Notes: generated by a model not told the origin, from the sequence alone. Shown: positions 45,937-56,993, counted from the stretch's first letter. The stretch: 64,000 nucleotides of DNA from Euphorbia lathyris (GCF_963576675.1 NC_088913.1:80227001-80291000), one strand, 5' to 3'. Numbers and translations are program-made.

Positions 45937-47440
45937 TGTTAAGCCCAAAATATACCTAAAATATCATTAATATTTAGATCAGTTTTGCTACGAATTTGTG
46001 CTGTTTATATCTATTTTAGAGTACTTTTACGTTCGAATATGTTTCTTTCATGCAAGGTACCTAAATATTTGGTAAAATCCAAATAGGAACGAAAAGAGGT
46101 CAAAAACGAAGGAAAACCCCTAAGTTTGGAGGCAAAAGACGAAGAACGAAGTCAGAAATGGGAGAAAAATTCCTATTCTCGATTGAGAATCCAAATTCTC
46201 GATAGAGAATTGTGGGTCGCGACCGAGAATCCAAATTCTTGAATGCGACACGCGTCGCCAGTCACCTCCTCCCTTTCGTCCGAAGGCTGAAATTTCACTT
46301 CCCCATTCTCGACCGAGAATTTCCATTCTCGGTAAGATCAGCAGCCCTTGCAACACAACATACACATGTTTAAAATCCAAGAAACACATTCGTTCGGGTG
46401 GATAGAAACGTCTCTTCGCAGAGGATACGACTCTCCACAACGGACACGACCCTTCAATCACGACTCTTCAACATCTATAAATAAAGTATTGATTTGAGAG
46501 TTGATATAGAGAGAGTTAGATTTGTAAGATTAGTGCAGAGTTGATGCAGAAACTCTGACTCAGAAATGAGTTAGAGATTAGAGTTCAATTTTGTAAAATA
46601 AACAATATGATGTACACACATTGTTTATTAAATAATTACAAACACAATAGCATTTAGATTTGTTCATATTAGTTTACATTTTGGTAGTAGATAGACCATT
46701 CTCTATACCGAAGATTCAGCGAGAAGATTTAGTAGAGGATTCGCCCCGGAGCCTGACAAACTCAAACGAGGTTCAAGGAAAGGATTGACAAACCCGTTCG
46801 ATTGAAAGTCGTCGAAAGCTTCCATGCTTCTTGTTCTCTGTAAACTTGTATCAAATTTATACTTCATCTAATAAAGTTCATTCTATTCAATAGATTTTTA
46901 TGTAGCACTTATGGTAAATGATCCGTAGTGAGTTCTGGTGTTTTCATTAAAACGTAGTTAAATTCAAAATCATTACAAGGAAACTTTGTTCAACACTTAG
47001 ACAAATTAATATCTTGAAAAGGTATTAATTTGGTTAAGGTAGCAATTTAACCCGACCGTAGGAGGATTGTCTGCAGTTCAAAGCCTTTTAATTGAAGGGA
47101 TTTACATTATTACATTTTTATAATTTATACAAAGTTTAAAGTTGTTTTCTTTGCTTAATGCAAATGAATACATTTATTTACTTTTCTAAAGAACTAAACG
47201 TTTATGTCTTGTATATTCACCCTTAAATCAGAAGTGATTTCTAACATTCGACATATTCTAGTCTAATTCTTATTGTAGCAGTTTCAAAACCAAATCCAAT
47301 TACACGATTTTCCATATTATAAACCTTAAAAGTAAATCTAACCAATTCAAAATAAGTTTTCATTAAAAAGCGTTCCATGTGGGTTCGATATCTTTTATTA
47401 CTACAAGCGTATACCGTGCACTTGCGGAAATCGCTCAACA
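45937..47440 (+). repeat. Solo LTR, Athila type, nested in the Angela LTR
   Basis: TGTTAAGCCCAAAATATACC to GAAATCGCTCAACA, 1,504 bp, with a perfect duplication GGCCG (45932-45936, 47441-47445). Its end GTGCACTTGCGGAA matches LTRs X and Z. Confidence 0.93.
46175..46483 (+). promoter_or_regulatory. U3 promoter of the Athila solo LTR: 20-bp-phased dyads and a TATA box
   Basis: ATTCTCGATTGAGAAT (46175), ATTCTCGATAGAGAAT (46195), a half site GACCGAGAAT ending at 46230, ATTCTTGAATGCGAC (46235), then ATTCTCGACCGAGAAT (46305) and ATTCTCGGTAAGAT (46325). Starts fall at 20-bp steps. TATAAATA at 46476-46483 is 138 bp below the last. Confidence 0.6.
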
Positions 47441-49269
47441 GGCCGAGTTAACTCCAATTAGATAGGTTAAGTGAAATCTCCATTTCAAGTCTTAAGCTAT
47501 CACCTTGCAAGGATTTAGAGTCAAGTTTTCCACAAGCGATCCTTGGACGTATCTCCCATTTATCAGGAGTGATAAATGCTCAATCCAATGTTAACTACCC
47601 TGCAATTACTTCCTATGATACCCAACATCTGACGAACACACCCCAGAGTCATCCCTGTTATGGATCGTGTTAGAACAGGATCAAAGCATCACATTCCATA
47701 ATCACTAACTAACATTCCTTTGAGTCTTAAGATTACTTATACCTATTAATACCAATGAGATGAGTGAAGTCGGGCCCCCAATCCTAATGAACCCTTTCAC
47801 TGGATCCATGTAACTGTCCAGATATCTACATATCTGAAGCTTGTGAGATCAGCTCTCTGTCTCGATAGAAAACATGTTATGTCAATCCCTATTCAAAACA
47901 TATCACTTGACTTTGGGTGGTTTTAAGTTTATTAGTTTATTATAATGTTTTGTCTCACTTCATGCTTGTATGAACACTTTATAATCACTTTAAATAAACT
48001 TAGGGATTTCCTTTTATTTAGACTTATTTAGTTCTTTAAAAGTGGTTGGCTTTATACAGTTATGAAACCATATCTTACTAAAACAAATGACATAAAGAAC
48101 AATTCATTTACAGTAGGTTTATATCCTGGAACAATTGTATATAGGACACCAAACCCCAACAAAAACTACCGCAAGCATCTCTTTTTCTGTGATTGAGTAA
48201 TTTTGTTGGGCCTCATTGAGAGTTTTACTTGCATAGAAGATTGGGTGGAAAATCTTGTCCACCCTTTGGCCCAAACAAGCCCTTAATGCCAAATCACTAG
48301 TATCTCACATTATTTCGAATTGGAGGTCCCAATTTGGTTTTACCATGATGGGTGCGTTGATTAATTTTTCTTTGAGCGTATTAAACGCGGTTAAGCACTC
48401 GGGAGAAAATTTAAACTCCGCATCCTTGAGGAGTATTTGAGTGAAGGGGGTGGCTATTTTGGAGAAGTCCTTAATGAACCTCCTATTGAAACCCGCGTGG
48501 CCCAAGAAACTCTGGATTCCTTTCACATTAATTGGGGGAGGCACCTTTTCAATTACCACAATTTTGGCCGGATCGACCGTGAGTCCCTCCCCGGACACCT
48601 TGTGCCCCAACACAATACAATCTCATACCATGAATTGGCACTTTTCCCAACTAAGGGCGAGTTTAGTGTCCTCACATCGTTGAAGGACTCTATCGAGATT
48701 GTTTAGACAATTTTCAAAGGATGACCCGAAAACTGAAAAGTCATCCATAAAGACTTCCATGAAGTCTTCTATCATGTCGGAGAAAATAGTCATCATGCAA
48801 CATTGAAAGGTGGCGGGGCATTACAAAGTCCAAATGGCATCCGTCTATATGCAAACATCCCATAAGGACACGTGAATGTCATTTTTTCTTGATCTGAAGG
48901 ATCAACGGGGATTTGCATATATCCGGATAAACCATCTAGGGTACAAAAGAATTGGTGTCCCTCCATCCTTTCTAACATTTGGTCAATGAACGGCAAGGGA
49001 AAATGATCTTTGTGGGTGGCTTCATTGAGTTTTCTATAATCGATGCGTACCCTCCACCCTGTTACTTTTCTCGTGGGGATTAGTTCCCCTTGATCATTTT
49101 CCGTCACCGTTGTGCTTCCCTTTTTGGGAACGCATTGAACTAGACTAGCCCATTGACTATCAGAGATAGGAAAGCTTATACATGCATTGAGGAGTTTGAT
49201 TACCTCGGCTTTCACTACCTCTTTCAAGTTTGGGTTGAGTCGTCGTTGTGGCTGCACGGAGGGTTTGAC

Positions 49270-51195
49270 TGTTGGGGTTTAGTGTCCTATAGACAATTGT
49301 TGCAGGATACAAACTTAATGTAAATGAATTGTTCTTTATATCATTTGTTTTAATGAGATATATGTTTTATAACTATATAAAGGCAATCCCTTTTAAGCAC
49401 TCAATAAAGTCTAATAAAAGGAAATTCGTAAGTTTGTTTAAAGTGATTATAAAGTGTTCATACAAGCATGAAGTGAGACAAAACTTTATAATAAACTAAT
49501 AAACTTAAAACCACCCCAAGTCAAGTGATATGTTTAGGATTGATATATCACTGTTGAGACTTATATGTAACAATGTCTTCTGTCCGATAGAAAGCTGATC
49601 TCACAAGCTTCATATATATAGATATCTGGACAGTTACATAGATCCGATGAAACGTCGTTCATTAGGATTGGGGATCCGATTTGAGATAACAGGATGGGTA
49701 GATTCATCCTTGTCACCTGTTCATCTCATTGGTATTAATAGGTATAAGTAATCCTCGGACTCAAAGGAATGTTAATTGGTCATCCTGAATTACTGAATGT
49801 GAAACTTTGATCCTGTGGTCCCACGATCCTTAACAGAGATGACTCTGGGGTGTGAACTGCAAAGGGTGGGTGTCACAGGAAGTAATGTCAGGGTAGTTAT
49901 ACATTGGATTGAACATTTATCACTCCCAATTAATGGGAGATATATCCAAGGATCGCTTGTGGAAGACTCGACTCTAAATCCTTGCAAGGTGATAGCTTAA
50001 GAGTAGAAATACAGATTTCACTTAACCTATCTATTTGAGTTGACTCGGTCTGTACAAGTAAAATGAATGTCTCGTTATATGTGACTTAACATCACCCATA
50101 GTCATAAGATTCAGTTCAAGGATGTAGTTGATAAAGGATCGAATTATACTGTAACTAATACGGAAGGGTTAACGACAGAATCAACCTGTCTTCTTAACGG
50201 ACTCTGGGGGAATGATTACAGACTTGCCAATAACATACTCAGTACATCATTCCGTTATGCAAGGATTAAATATAATTCTTGAAGAAATTAATTTAATAGT
50301 TGCATACGGCCAGAAGTAGTAAGAACCTAATGGATCACACATAAGACTTGGAACCAAAAGAGGAATGGATGTTAATTAATAGATGGAAGCCCAATATAAA
50401 GGCCCAAATAAAAAAAAGGGGAAATACATGTATTATATATATACATATGAGAATTAATTTATTTTAGTCAATTATGATTAGATTATAATTATTGAATAAT
50501 TAAGTTAGAAGGTTTAAAATGGTTAAATGCTTCTAAATATTATTTTACCAAACAACCTAATGTTATCTTTATATTTAGATATAACTTTAGATAATATTTA
50601 TGAAGTTTTATTTTAGAATAAAACTATAAAGAAGTTATCTAAAACTGTGGATAATATTTATGAAGTTTTATTTTAGAATAAAACTATAAAGAAGTTATCT
50701 AAAAACCATAGATAATATTTATGAAGTTTTATTTTAGAATAAAACTAAAAAGAAGTAACCTAATTCTATCTAACTAAGGTTTTAGATACAAGAGGCTATA
50801 TATATCCCCCCTTATAGGTATATTGGGTTAATCCGGAATAGAGAGAGAATTTCGACCAGTCTATTGTAGAGGAAGAAATTGCTCCTCTTGCTTCCATTCT
50901 ATTGATTTCATCTCTTTCTCTTTATCCTTGATCTTGTGTTGATTTGTTAGAGGCAATCTATTTTGTTTGCTATTCATTGGTTGAGATTCTAACTTGTTTG
51001 ATCTTGTCTTTCGGTTTGTGCTCGTGAACTCGGAACTAGAGTTGAGGGCACTTCACTAGCAACAGTAGATAGTTCTTCTAAAAGGTATTTCCTTCTATCA
51101 TTCCTTGTATGAAATAACGATTAATGGATCTTGGTTTAAGGAAATAGGTTAAAATTTTTATATTTCCGCTGCCAAACGTTTGCCTATTTCCTTCA
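49270..51195 (+). repeat. Solo LTR, Angela type, splitting Athila pol
   Basis: TGTTGGGGTTTAGTGTCC to CTATTTCCTTCA, 1,926 bp, with a perfect duplication TTGAC (49265-49269, 51196-51200). Very close to the LTR at 60893-62751; the extra length is partly a tandem expansion at 50590-50755. Confidence 0.93.
50590..50755 (+). repeat. Three tandem ~60-bp repeats inside the solo LTR
   Basis: Copies start at 50590, 50650 and 50711, each with GATAATATTTATGAAG followed by the palindrome AGTTTTATT-TTAG-AATAAAACT. The LTR at 60893 has no such array. Confidence 0.85.
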
Positions 51196-51805
51196 TTGAC
51201 TTCGTCCTCCATAAAAATGTGGTGTGTGCAAATGGTGGGGCTAATCCCTTTAATGTCGTGAATGGTCCATCCAAATGCTCCTTTGTGTTTTTGTAACACC
51301 GCAATCAATGTCTCCTCCATCTCTTCTGTCAAAAGAGAAGATATACCAACGGGTAAGAAATTGGGAGGTTGTAAGAAAACATATTTCAAATTAGGACGCA
51401 AGGGTTTAAGTTCCAAAGCCGGGGGCTCTTTTAGGGACGTCTTTGGCTTCGCTTTACTATTCCGGTCCAATCCCTCAAACTGGTTCCTTGCCGATAAACA
51501 TTGTTCTATCTCGGAGGAGTATTCGAAGGGCTTATTCAATGGCTCCTCGTTCGCATGCTCGGCATCACTTAATCCCGAAGAGGTTTCTATGGAAGACCTA
51601 TCACACAATTCTCCAACAAACATATCAATAGCATCCATAGAATTTAAAAATTTGCAATCTTCCATGGCTTTAGAGGGAAATTTCATGGAATCATAAACAT
51701 TAAATTCTACCTCTTCGTCTTGCAACCATAGTATGAGTATACCTTCATGGACGTCTATGAGTGTTCGTCTGGTTGCGAGAAAGGGTCTGACTAAGAGGAT
51801 AAGTA

Positions 51806-52095
51806 TGTTGGTCCCTAGTAATTAGTTCCAAGGGGGGGATAGGAACTAATGTAACTTTTTCGCTTTTAATTATGCTGACTTAATGTTATTTTAAGAGTTT
51901 GATAACTCAGCGTGTTGGTCAGCACGACCGATTGATTAGTCAGACAGTTTTAGTTCTATGCTGACTAAGACTGCTTGACTTGAGAGTTGGGAATTGACAC
52001 TTGAAAGGTCAGCTTCCAACTCAGCACTCAGATTTACTCAGTTTCAGTTTCAACAATTTATAAGCTGAGTAAATTTCACAAGCAACACATGCATA

Positions 52096-52144
<49 letters not shown>

Positions 52145-52385
52145 GGAAAGAGTTTAGAAGTTACTCAGCACGACTTATCCTGGTTCGGCCTCTCTGCCTA
52201 CGTCCAGTCCCCAGTTCCTCCTGGGATTTTCAATCCAATACTGAGCTCTTTCAAGGTAGAGCACAAACCCTTTACAAGGTAGTGAGTATCCAAGAGTACG
52301 TCCTCTATTCGTCTACTCAGCTCCTACTAAGTACTACAACCCAGCACTTAGATTTTTTCTACCACTGAATGCTTACAACCAAGCA
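51806..52385 (+). repeat. LTR fragment of another retrotransposon family
   Basis: Starts TGTTGGTCCCTAG at the edge of the Athila protease and is rich in CTCAGCAC/CTCAGCAT words; an (AT)n run lies at about 52093-52140. It is interrupted at 52385 by the LARD. A copia (SIRE-like) origin is possible but unproven. The same CTCAGCA words occur at 63500-64000, perhaps the same element. Confidence 0.5.
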
Positions 52386-54042
52386 TGATAGCTCCCATTT
52401 ATATAGGGTTTTTAGGATTAATTTAGTTTGGTTTCCCTTTGTTTCTATTTAATTTCAGTATCGTTTTATTACTTTTTAGTTAAAATTAGTAATTTCCTTT
52501 ATTTATGGTGTTTTTGGTGTTTTCATGGATTTTCAGGGACCTTTCGTGCATTTCCGAACCAGACCCAAGCCTATTGGAGCATTTCCGGATCATTCAGGGA
52601 CCATCAGAGGACTTTTGGGATTCATCAGGGACCATTAGAGCATATTTCGGAAGCCCAGGGACCTAAACAGATAAAAGCCGGAGTAAAATCGCCCCATTTA
52701 GGACCTATCTCGCCGAGACAATACCTATATCGCCGAGACAATACCTATCTCGTCAAGACAGGCCCTCGTCTCGTCGAGACACTCCTTGTCTCGACGAGAC
52801 GAGGCGGGGAAAGGCGCACCAGCGCCTTCCCCCTTGCTGGAATGCACAGATTTGGGCCCAGAAGCCCATTTAAACACTTTGTAAAAGCCCATTTTTACCC
52901 TTGAGGCATTAGGGTTTCCTCCCTAACTCTATAAATAGGGAGCTAAACCTAATCCTTAAGGATGGGGATTAGCCATTGAATAAATCGGAGAGCCGCTAGG
53001 GCTTTCTCGCCTCCACAATGTAGTTTTTTAGCTTTTAGATTAGATTTCCAGCTTTCTAGATTAGGTTTATTTTCAGTTTTGTTATTTCTTTCAAGAACAA
53101 TTGATGGGAGAAGCTCCAAATCTTCTATTTTTGTAATCAGAATCGACAAGCGGGTTTTGGATTTCTATCTCTCCCTCTTATCTTTTCATTTTATATTCAA
53201 GTGAAGATGTTTTTCCGTTATTCATGATTTCCTCCTATTTTGATTAGTTTATCTATGAACTGATCTCCATCCAATTTGGGATGGGGATGAAATTGATTAT
53301 ATGAATATGTGCGATTAGGGATCTAGGACCTTTGATTGATCAGTTTATGCATGCTTAATGCCTAGAAATTGTTAGGAACATGATTTATGCTAGAATGACC
53401 ATTGATAATGATCAACTAGCCTGTTTATGTATATAATGTGCCTAATGCCTGTGACCCTGACATTAAATAGGATTATAGATAGATGAGAACCTGACCACGG
53501 AATCGTCTATACCGAACTTGTGTAAATCTGACTTCGCTAGAGACCACTAGGAATGAGGCTTTGTGGCTGGGCTACGGCTTTAGCCTTAATTGTCAATAAA
53601 CCTAATGCTTTGCATGACCTAGGGTATATGCCTAATCAAGCCATCCCCCGAATGCATGTGAATAGGAAGGACAATACTGATCATATTAGTCTTTCACTTA
53701 GGACAATTACCTTCAATCATTGGTAAAACATAAATCTGAACTCCCTAAACCCATACATAGGATTCAATCAAAGGATTCCTCATCCTAGGTTGTGTCATCC
53801 ATTAATTCACCTTCTACCCTGTCAATTGTTCCCTTTATTTTGTTATCTTTATTGCTTTAATTCATTTAATTAGTTAAACAAAAACCCAAATCTTTATCCA
53901 ACCCTCTAAACAATTAGATCATTCTAGGTAGATTCGCTACTTATAACAAATAGTCTTTGTGGTTCGATCTCGTGCTTAGCACAATATTACTTGTTGCGAT
54001 AGGATACACTTGTCCTATTAAATGTTATATATGTTACGAGCA
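52386..54042 (+). repeat. 5' LTR of the LARD
   Basis: TGATAGCTCCCATTTATATA to TATGTTACGAGCA, 1,657 bp. It aligns with 56494-56828. The open frame at 52428-52904 repeats in both LTRs and is not a gene. Confidence 0.88.
52708..52937 (+). promoter_or_regulatory. U3 promoter of the LARD: five 20-bp-phased dyads and a TATA box
   Basis: TCTCGCCGAGACA (52708), TATCGCCGAGACA (52728), TCTCGTCAAGACA (52748), GTCTCGTCGAGAC (52768) and GTCTCGACGAGAC (52788) start 20-21 bp apart. The last two are exact reverse complements, a 13-bp-arm hairpin. TATAAATA lies at 52930-52937. Confidence 0.6.
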
Positions 54043-54460
54043 TCAAGTTTTTGGCGCCGTTGCCGGGGACTATTTTGTTTATAATTAGATTAAATTTGCC
54101 TAGACCAATGTGTTTATAATTAGATTATATTTCAAAATACCCGACAACAACACCATCAAGTTTTTGGCGCCGTTGCCGGGGACTATTTTGTTTATAACTA
54201 GATTTAATTTTCAAAATACCCGACAACACCACCATCAAGTTTTTGGTGCCGTTGCCGCGGATTATTTTGTTTACAACTAGATTTAATTTTCGAAATTCCC
54301 GACAACAACACCATCAAGTTTTTGGCGCCGTTGTCGGGGACTATTTTGATTATAATTAGATTAAATTTGCTTGGAACTATTTTATTTATAATTAGATTAT
54401 ATTTCGAAATACCCGACAACAACACCATCAAGCGTTGCCGGGGACTATTTCGTTTATAAT
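54041..54460 (+). repeat. Primer-binding site repeated five times in tandem
   Basis: The first site, TGGCGCCGTTGCCGGGGA (54052-54069), is an exact 18-nt tRNA-Asp complement 9 bp from the LTR. Copies of the unit starting CATCAAG recur at 54154, 54233, 54312 and 54426 with intact or 1-3-base-changed sites; the last has lost its first bases. Unit lengths are about 113, 79, 79 and 114 bp. Confidence 0.9.
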
Positions 54461-54555
54461 CTGTGTAAATTGAATAGGTTGAAACAATTGTTTAGATTTG
54501 TATATAAAAATTAAAAATATATATATATATAATTTTTTTTTGGGTTTTTCGTGTC

Positions 54556-54643
54556 GTCTCGTCGAGACACCTGGCTGTCTCGACGAGACATATAAAAAAA
54601 AATCCGTCTCGTCTCGGCGAGACACTGTTCATCTCACCGAGAT
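54556..54643 (+). repeat. Hairpin dyads in the LARD leader
   Basis: GTCTCGTCGAGAC (54556) with GTCTCGACGAGAC (54577) forms a perfect 13-bp-arm hairpin with an 8-bp loop. GTCTCGGCGAGAC (54611) and ATCTCACCGAGAT (54631) follow. These are the same motifs as in its LTR. Confidence 0.8.
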
Positions 54644-56493
54644 GGACACGAAAAAAATTAAAAAAAATAAAAAAAATTAAACGTTTTTTTTCTTTTTCTT
54701 TTTTGTTGCTTTCTCTATTCTTATGTTTGTTTTCTTTTTTTTCTATTGGCAGAACCGTCTAATCGGAATACTCACCGACGCCAGATTGATTTTCAGGACT
54801 GCAGCTTGGATTGAAAATTTAGCATCGGAAATTCGGGGTTGGATTGACAAGCCACCCCTGAGGGAGTTTTTCTATCCTATTTCTTTTCTGCACTTTATGT
54901 TTTACTTTTATGTAATGATGGAAGTAAATGCATGTTGTAAGTGTGAGGAGGAGATACTAGGATATGACGATTTTTGATTCTGCCATTTGAATGTTTTTAA
55001 TTTCTTTTTGTTTTTCTATATTAGGTTGCATGTTTTGGTTTTAATTTTAGGATTTCATGCTTTTTGTTTTTGTTTGCTTTTTAATTCTAGGAATAAAAAG
55101 AATCCTAGGCAGTTGAATTTGATACATTTAGCTATCCCGCAATAGAGTTGACAATGCGCTTAAAAATTTGCACCTTCTAAATGAAATTTATGCATGCGAA
55201 AAATCTTGAACAACGTTTGAGTCTCCAAAGAGTATTATTTGCCTAAAATTGACATGGAACGGAACGTTAGTTGAGGCTAGGATTGATACCAATAACCCTT
55301 CAATTGTGAGTTAGAGCCATAAAGATCAATATTTTAGACTCATGATTAGGAACAATTGATCTCTTAGGTGTGGGATTACATTTATTGTCTTTGTGCTCAT
55401 AGGAATTGCATCAAATACTGGTTGAATTTTGTGTTTTTATTAAACTTGAAATGATTAGGCAACCTAGGTATAGCCCTTTGTGAAATTTAGCATATTTCTT
55501 TGTTTAGCCAAAATCCCTTAACAATTCCACTAGATAAGCCCATTTGAGCCTTTTACCCCTTTTCTTTGATCAACCATGTTACAAACCTTAGCCTTCTTAA
55601 ATATCCTTTCTCACCCAAGTTAATTGACTCAATTTAGTTTTGATAAATCTTTAGACACACTTATCCTTCAAATTCTCGCTAGCAATCATTAAAAGGTTGT
55701 AATTTTAATAGAAGAAGCAACCTTTACCCAATTGAATTTCACTCTTTTTCCCCTCTATTCAAAGAAAAAAAATGCTTAAAAACCAAATAATAAAAAAAAC
55801 AATAAAATAGAGGAAAGGATAAAAGACGTGTTTATATTTTTAGTTGCTTCCCGAATACTTCATTGCCTCATAAACACAACCTTGAGCTTCAACCTTCATA
55901 TACATAGCGGAAACAGTGTCCCTTTTGGATTCTGAATTGCTTGAGGACAAGCAAAATTTTAAGTATGGGGAGGTGGTTTATAGCTCCCTAATGCGAAAAA
56001 TGTGTCCTTTTTGCAAAAATTTTAACTATTTGAGTCATTTAACTTTTTGCCTATAAATTCCCTTTTTCCTACCCCAACCTTTAGCCAATGTTACAACCCT
56101 TAAAGACCTATGATTTTGTTTAATTTTAATGCATTAATTTTGACCGGATGGATGATGCAATCCCAATGTGACCACTTTGTGCAATAAAATGTAGAGCGTT
56201 TCCAAAAAAAATTTACACCCAAACACTTGAGCGTTAGAGTGACCACTTGTGAGCTATCAATTTTAGTTCTCTTCTTTCGTTTTCATGAAGTGTTGATTGA
56301 TAAAACCAATTAATCAGTTTTGGAGACTCGTCTGAGGTTCATTATGTTTTTAATTGCAAAATGAGTAGTCTGAACTGTTGTGAATAATAAAGTGTAGAAG
56401 ATTCTTGTTTTTGTAAGGGAGCTATTTGTTGATTTTTCTCTGTTTTGAATTCTGTCTTGCTTGGGGACAAGCAAGATTCAAGTGTGGGGAGGT
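54644..56493 (+). other. Non-coding interior and polypurine tract of the LARD
   Basis: No conserved protein; the longest frame here (54723-54977) is unrecognised. Two tract-like signatures occur: TTGCTTGAGGACAAGCAAA then TATGGGGAGGTGG (about 55940-55978), and CTTGGGGACAAGCAAG then AAGTGTGGGGAGGT (56459-56493). The second abuts the LTR and is the working one; the first may be an older duplicate. Confidence 0.6.
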
Positions 56494-56828
56494 TGATAGC
56501 TCCCATTTATATAGGGTTTTTAGGATTAATTTAGTTTGTTTTCCCTTTGTTTCTATTTAATTTCAGTATCGTTTTATTACTTTTTAGTTAAAATTAGTAA
56601 TTTCCTTTATTTATGGTGTTTTTGGTGTTTTCATGGATTTTCAGGGACCTTTCGTGCATTTCCGAACCAGACCCAAGCCTATTGGAGCATTTCCGGATCA
56701 TTCAGGGACAATCAGAGCACTTTTAGGATTCATCAGGGACCATTAGAGCACATTTCGGAAGCCCATGGACCTAAACAGATAAAAGCCGAAGTAAAATCGC
56801 CCCATTTAGGACCTATCTCGCCGAGACA
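56494..56828 (+). repeat. 3' LTR of the LARD, truncated
   Basis: First 335 bp only. It breaks exactly after the first U3 dyad, TCTCGCCGAGACA (56816-56828), and joins Angela leader DNA. Confidence 0.85.
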
Positions 56829-56993
56829 AACTGAATTAATATGGAGGGTTATTAATTTGGCAAAATAGTGGGAGCAATCTGAAATAAATTAAAAGGCCTA
56901 TAATTTTAGATTGTTATACTTTAAAGCAAATGAATGACATACATTTACTCTTTCTCACTCTCAGGTATTGTTTAAACACACACTCTTAAAATC

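Larger units (their letters stand above)
44893..48161 (-). repeat. 5' LTR of a truncated Angela-type element
   Basis: Plus ends TGAAGGAAAATAGG and ACCCCAACA. About 1,760 bp once the nested solo LTR and its duplication are removed. It landed in Athila RNase H, which resumes at 48162. The element's body past the leader is deleted. Confidence 0.85.
48162..51805 (-). pseudogene. Athila pol (protease tail, RT, RNase H start), broken
   Basis: Read from 51805: protease end RPFLATRRTLIDVHEG, then MQDEEVEFNVYDSMKF, PPALELKPLRPNLKYVFL and HKGAFGWTIHDIKGISPTIC, the Athila connector into reverse transcriptase. The Angela solo LTR 49270-51195 cuts in after HIFMEDE. RT resumes with RRLNPNLKEVVKAEV, WRVRIDYRKLNEAT and MPFGLCNAP, a 1-bp deletion near 48820, then FMDDFSVFG at about 48750. 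A TGA near 48623 and another near 48305 follow, with FLGHAGFNRRFIKDF between. RNase H stops at TEKEMLAVVF where the other Angela LTR joins at 48161. Integrase and gag are missing. At least three lesions besides the insertions. Confidence 0.82.
52386..56828 (+). mobile_element. LARD: Athila-like non-coding LTR retrotransposon, 3' end cut
   Basis: 5' LTR 52386-54042, tRNA-Asp primer-binding site at 54052, about 2.4 kb interior without a recognisable protein, a polypurine tract, and only the first 335 bp of the 3' LTR. AAGCA (52381-52385) would be the left target duplication; the right end is lost. It relied on proteins of other elements. Confidence 0.82.

Noticed and set aside
44893..48161. Solo LTR
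   Set aside because: An exact Met primer-binding site abuts its left end, so it is a 5' LTR of a truncated element.
49790..50000. Frames repeated at 61413-61623
   Set aside because: Corresponding positions of two Angela LTRs, on both strands; not genes.
52093..52140. Possible coding of a Tyr-Ile repeat
   Set aside because: An (AT)n microsatellite.
52708..52801. Evenly spaced repeats resembling a CRISPR array
   Set aside because: Plant nuclear context, very short palindromic repeats with spacers of only about 7 bp; they lie in an LTR U3.
52428..52904. Open frame of 158 codons, partly repeated at 56536-56868
   Set aside because: Both lie in LTR copies of one element; the repeat is explained by the LTR pair, and the translation has no recognisable domain.
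54204..54431. Minus-strand frame with repeated GISK phrases
   Set aside because: Translation of the tandem primer-binding-site array.
54041..54460. tRNA-Asp-like sequences as possible tRNA genes
   Set aside because: Only the 18-nt complement of the 3' end is present; no anticodon stem or A/B boxes. They are primer-binding sites.
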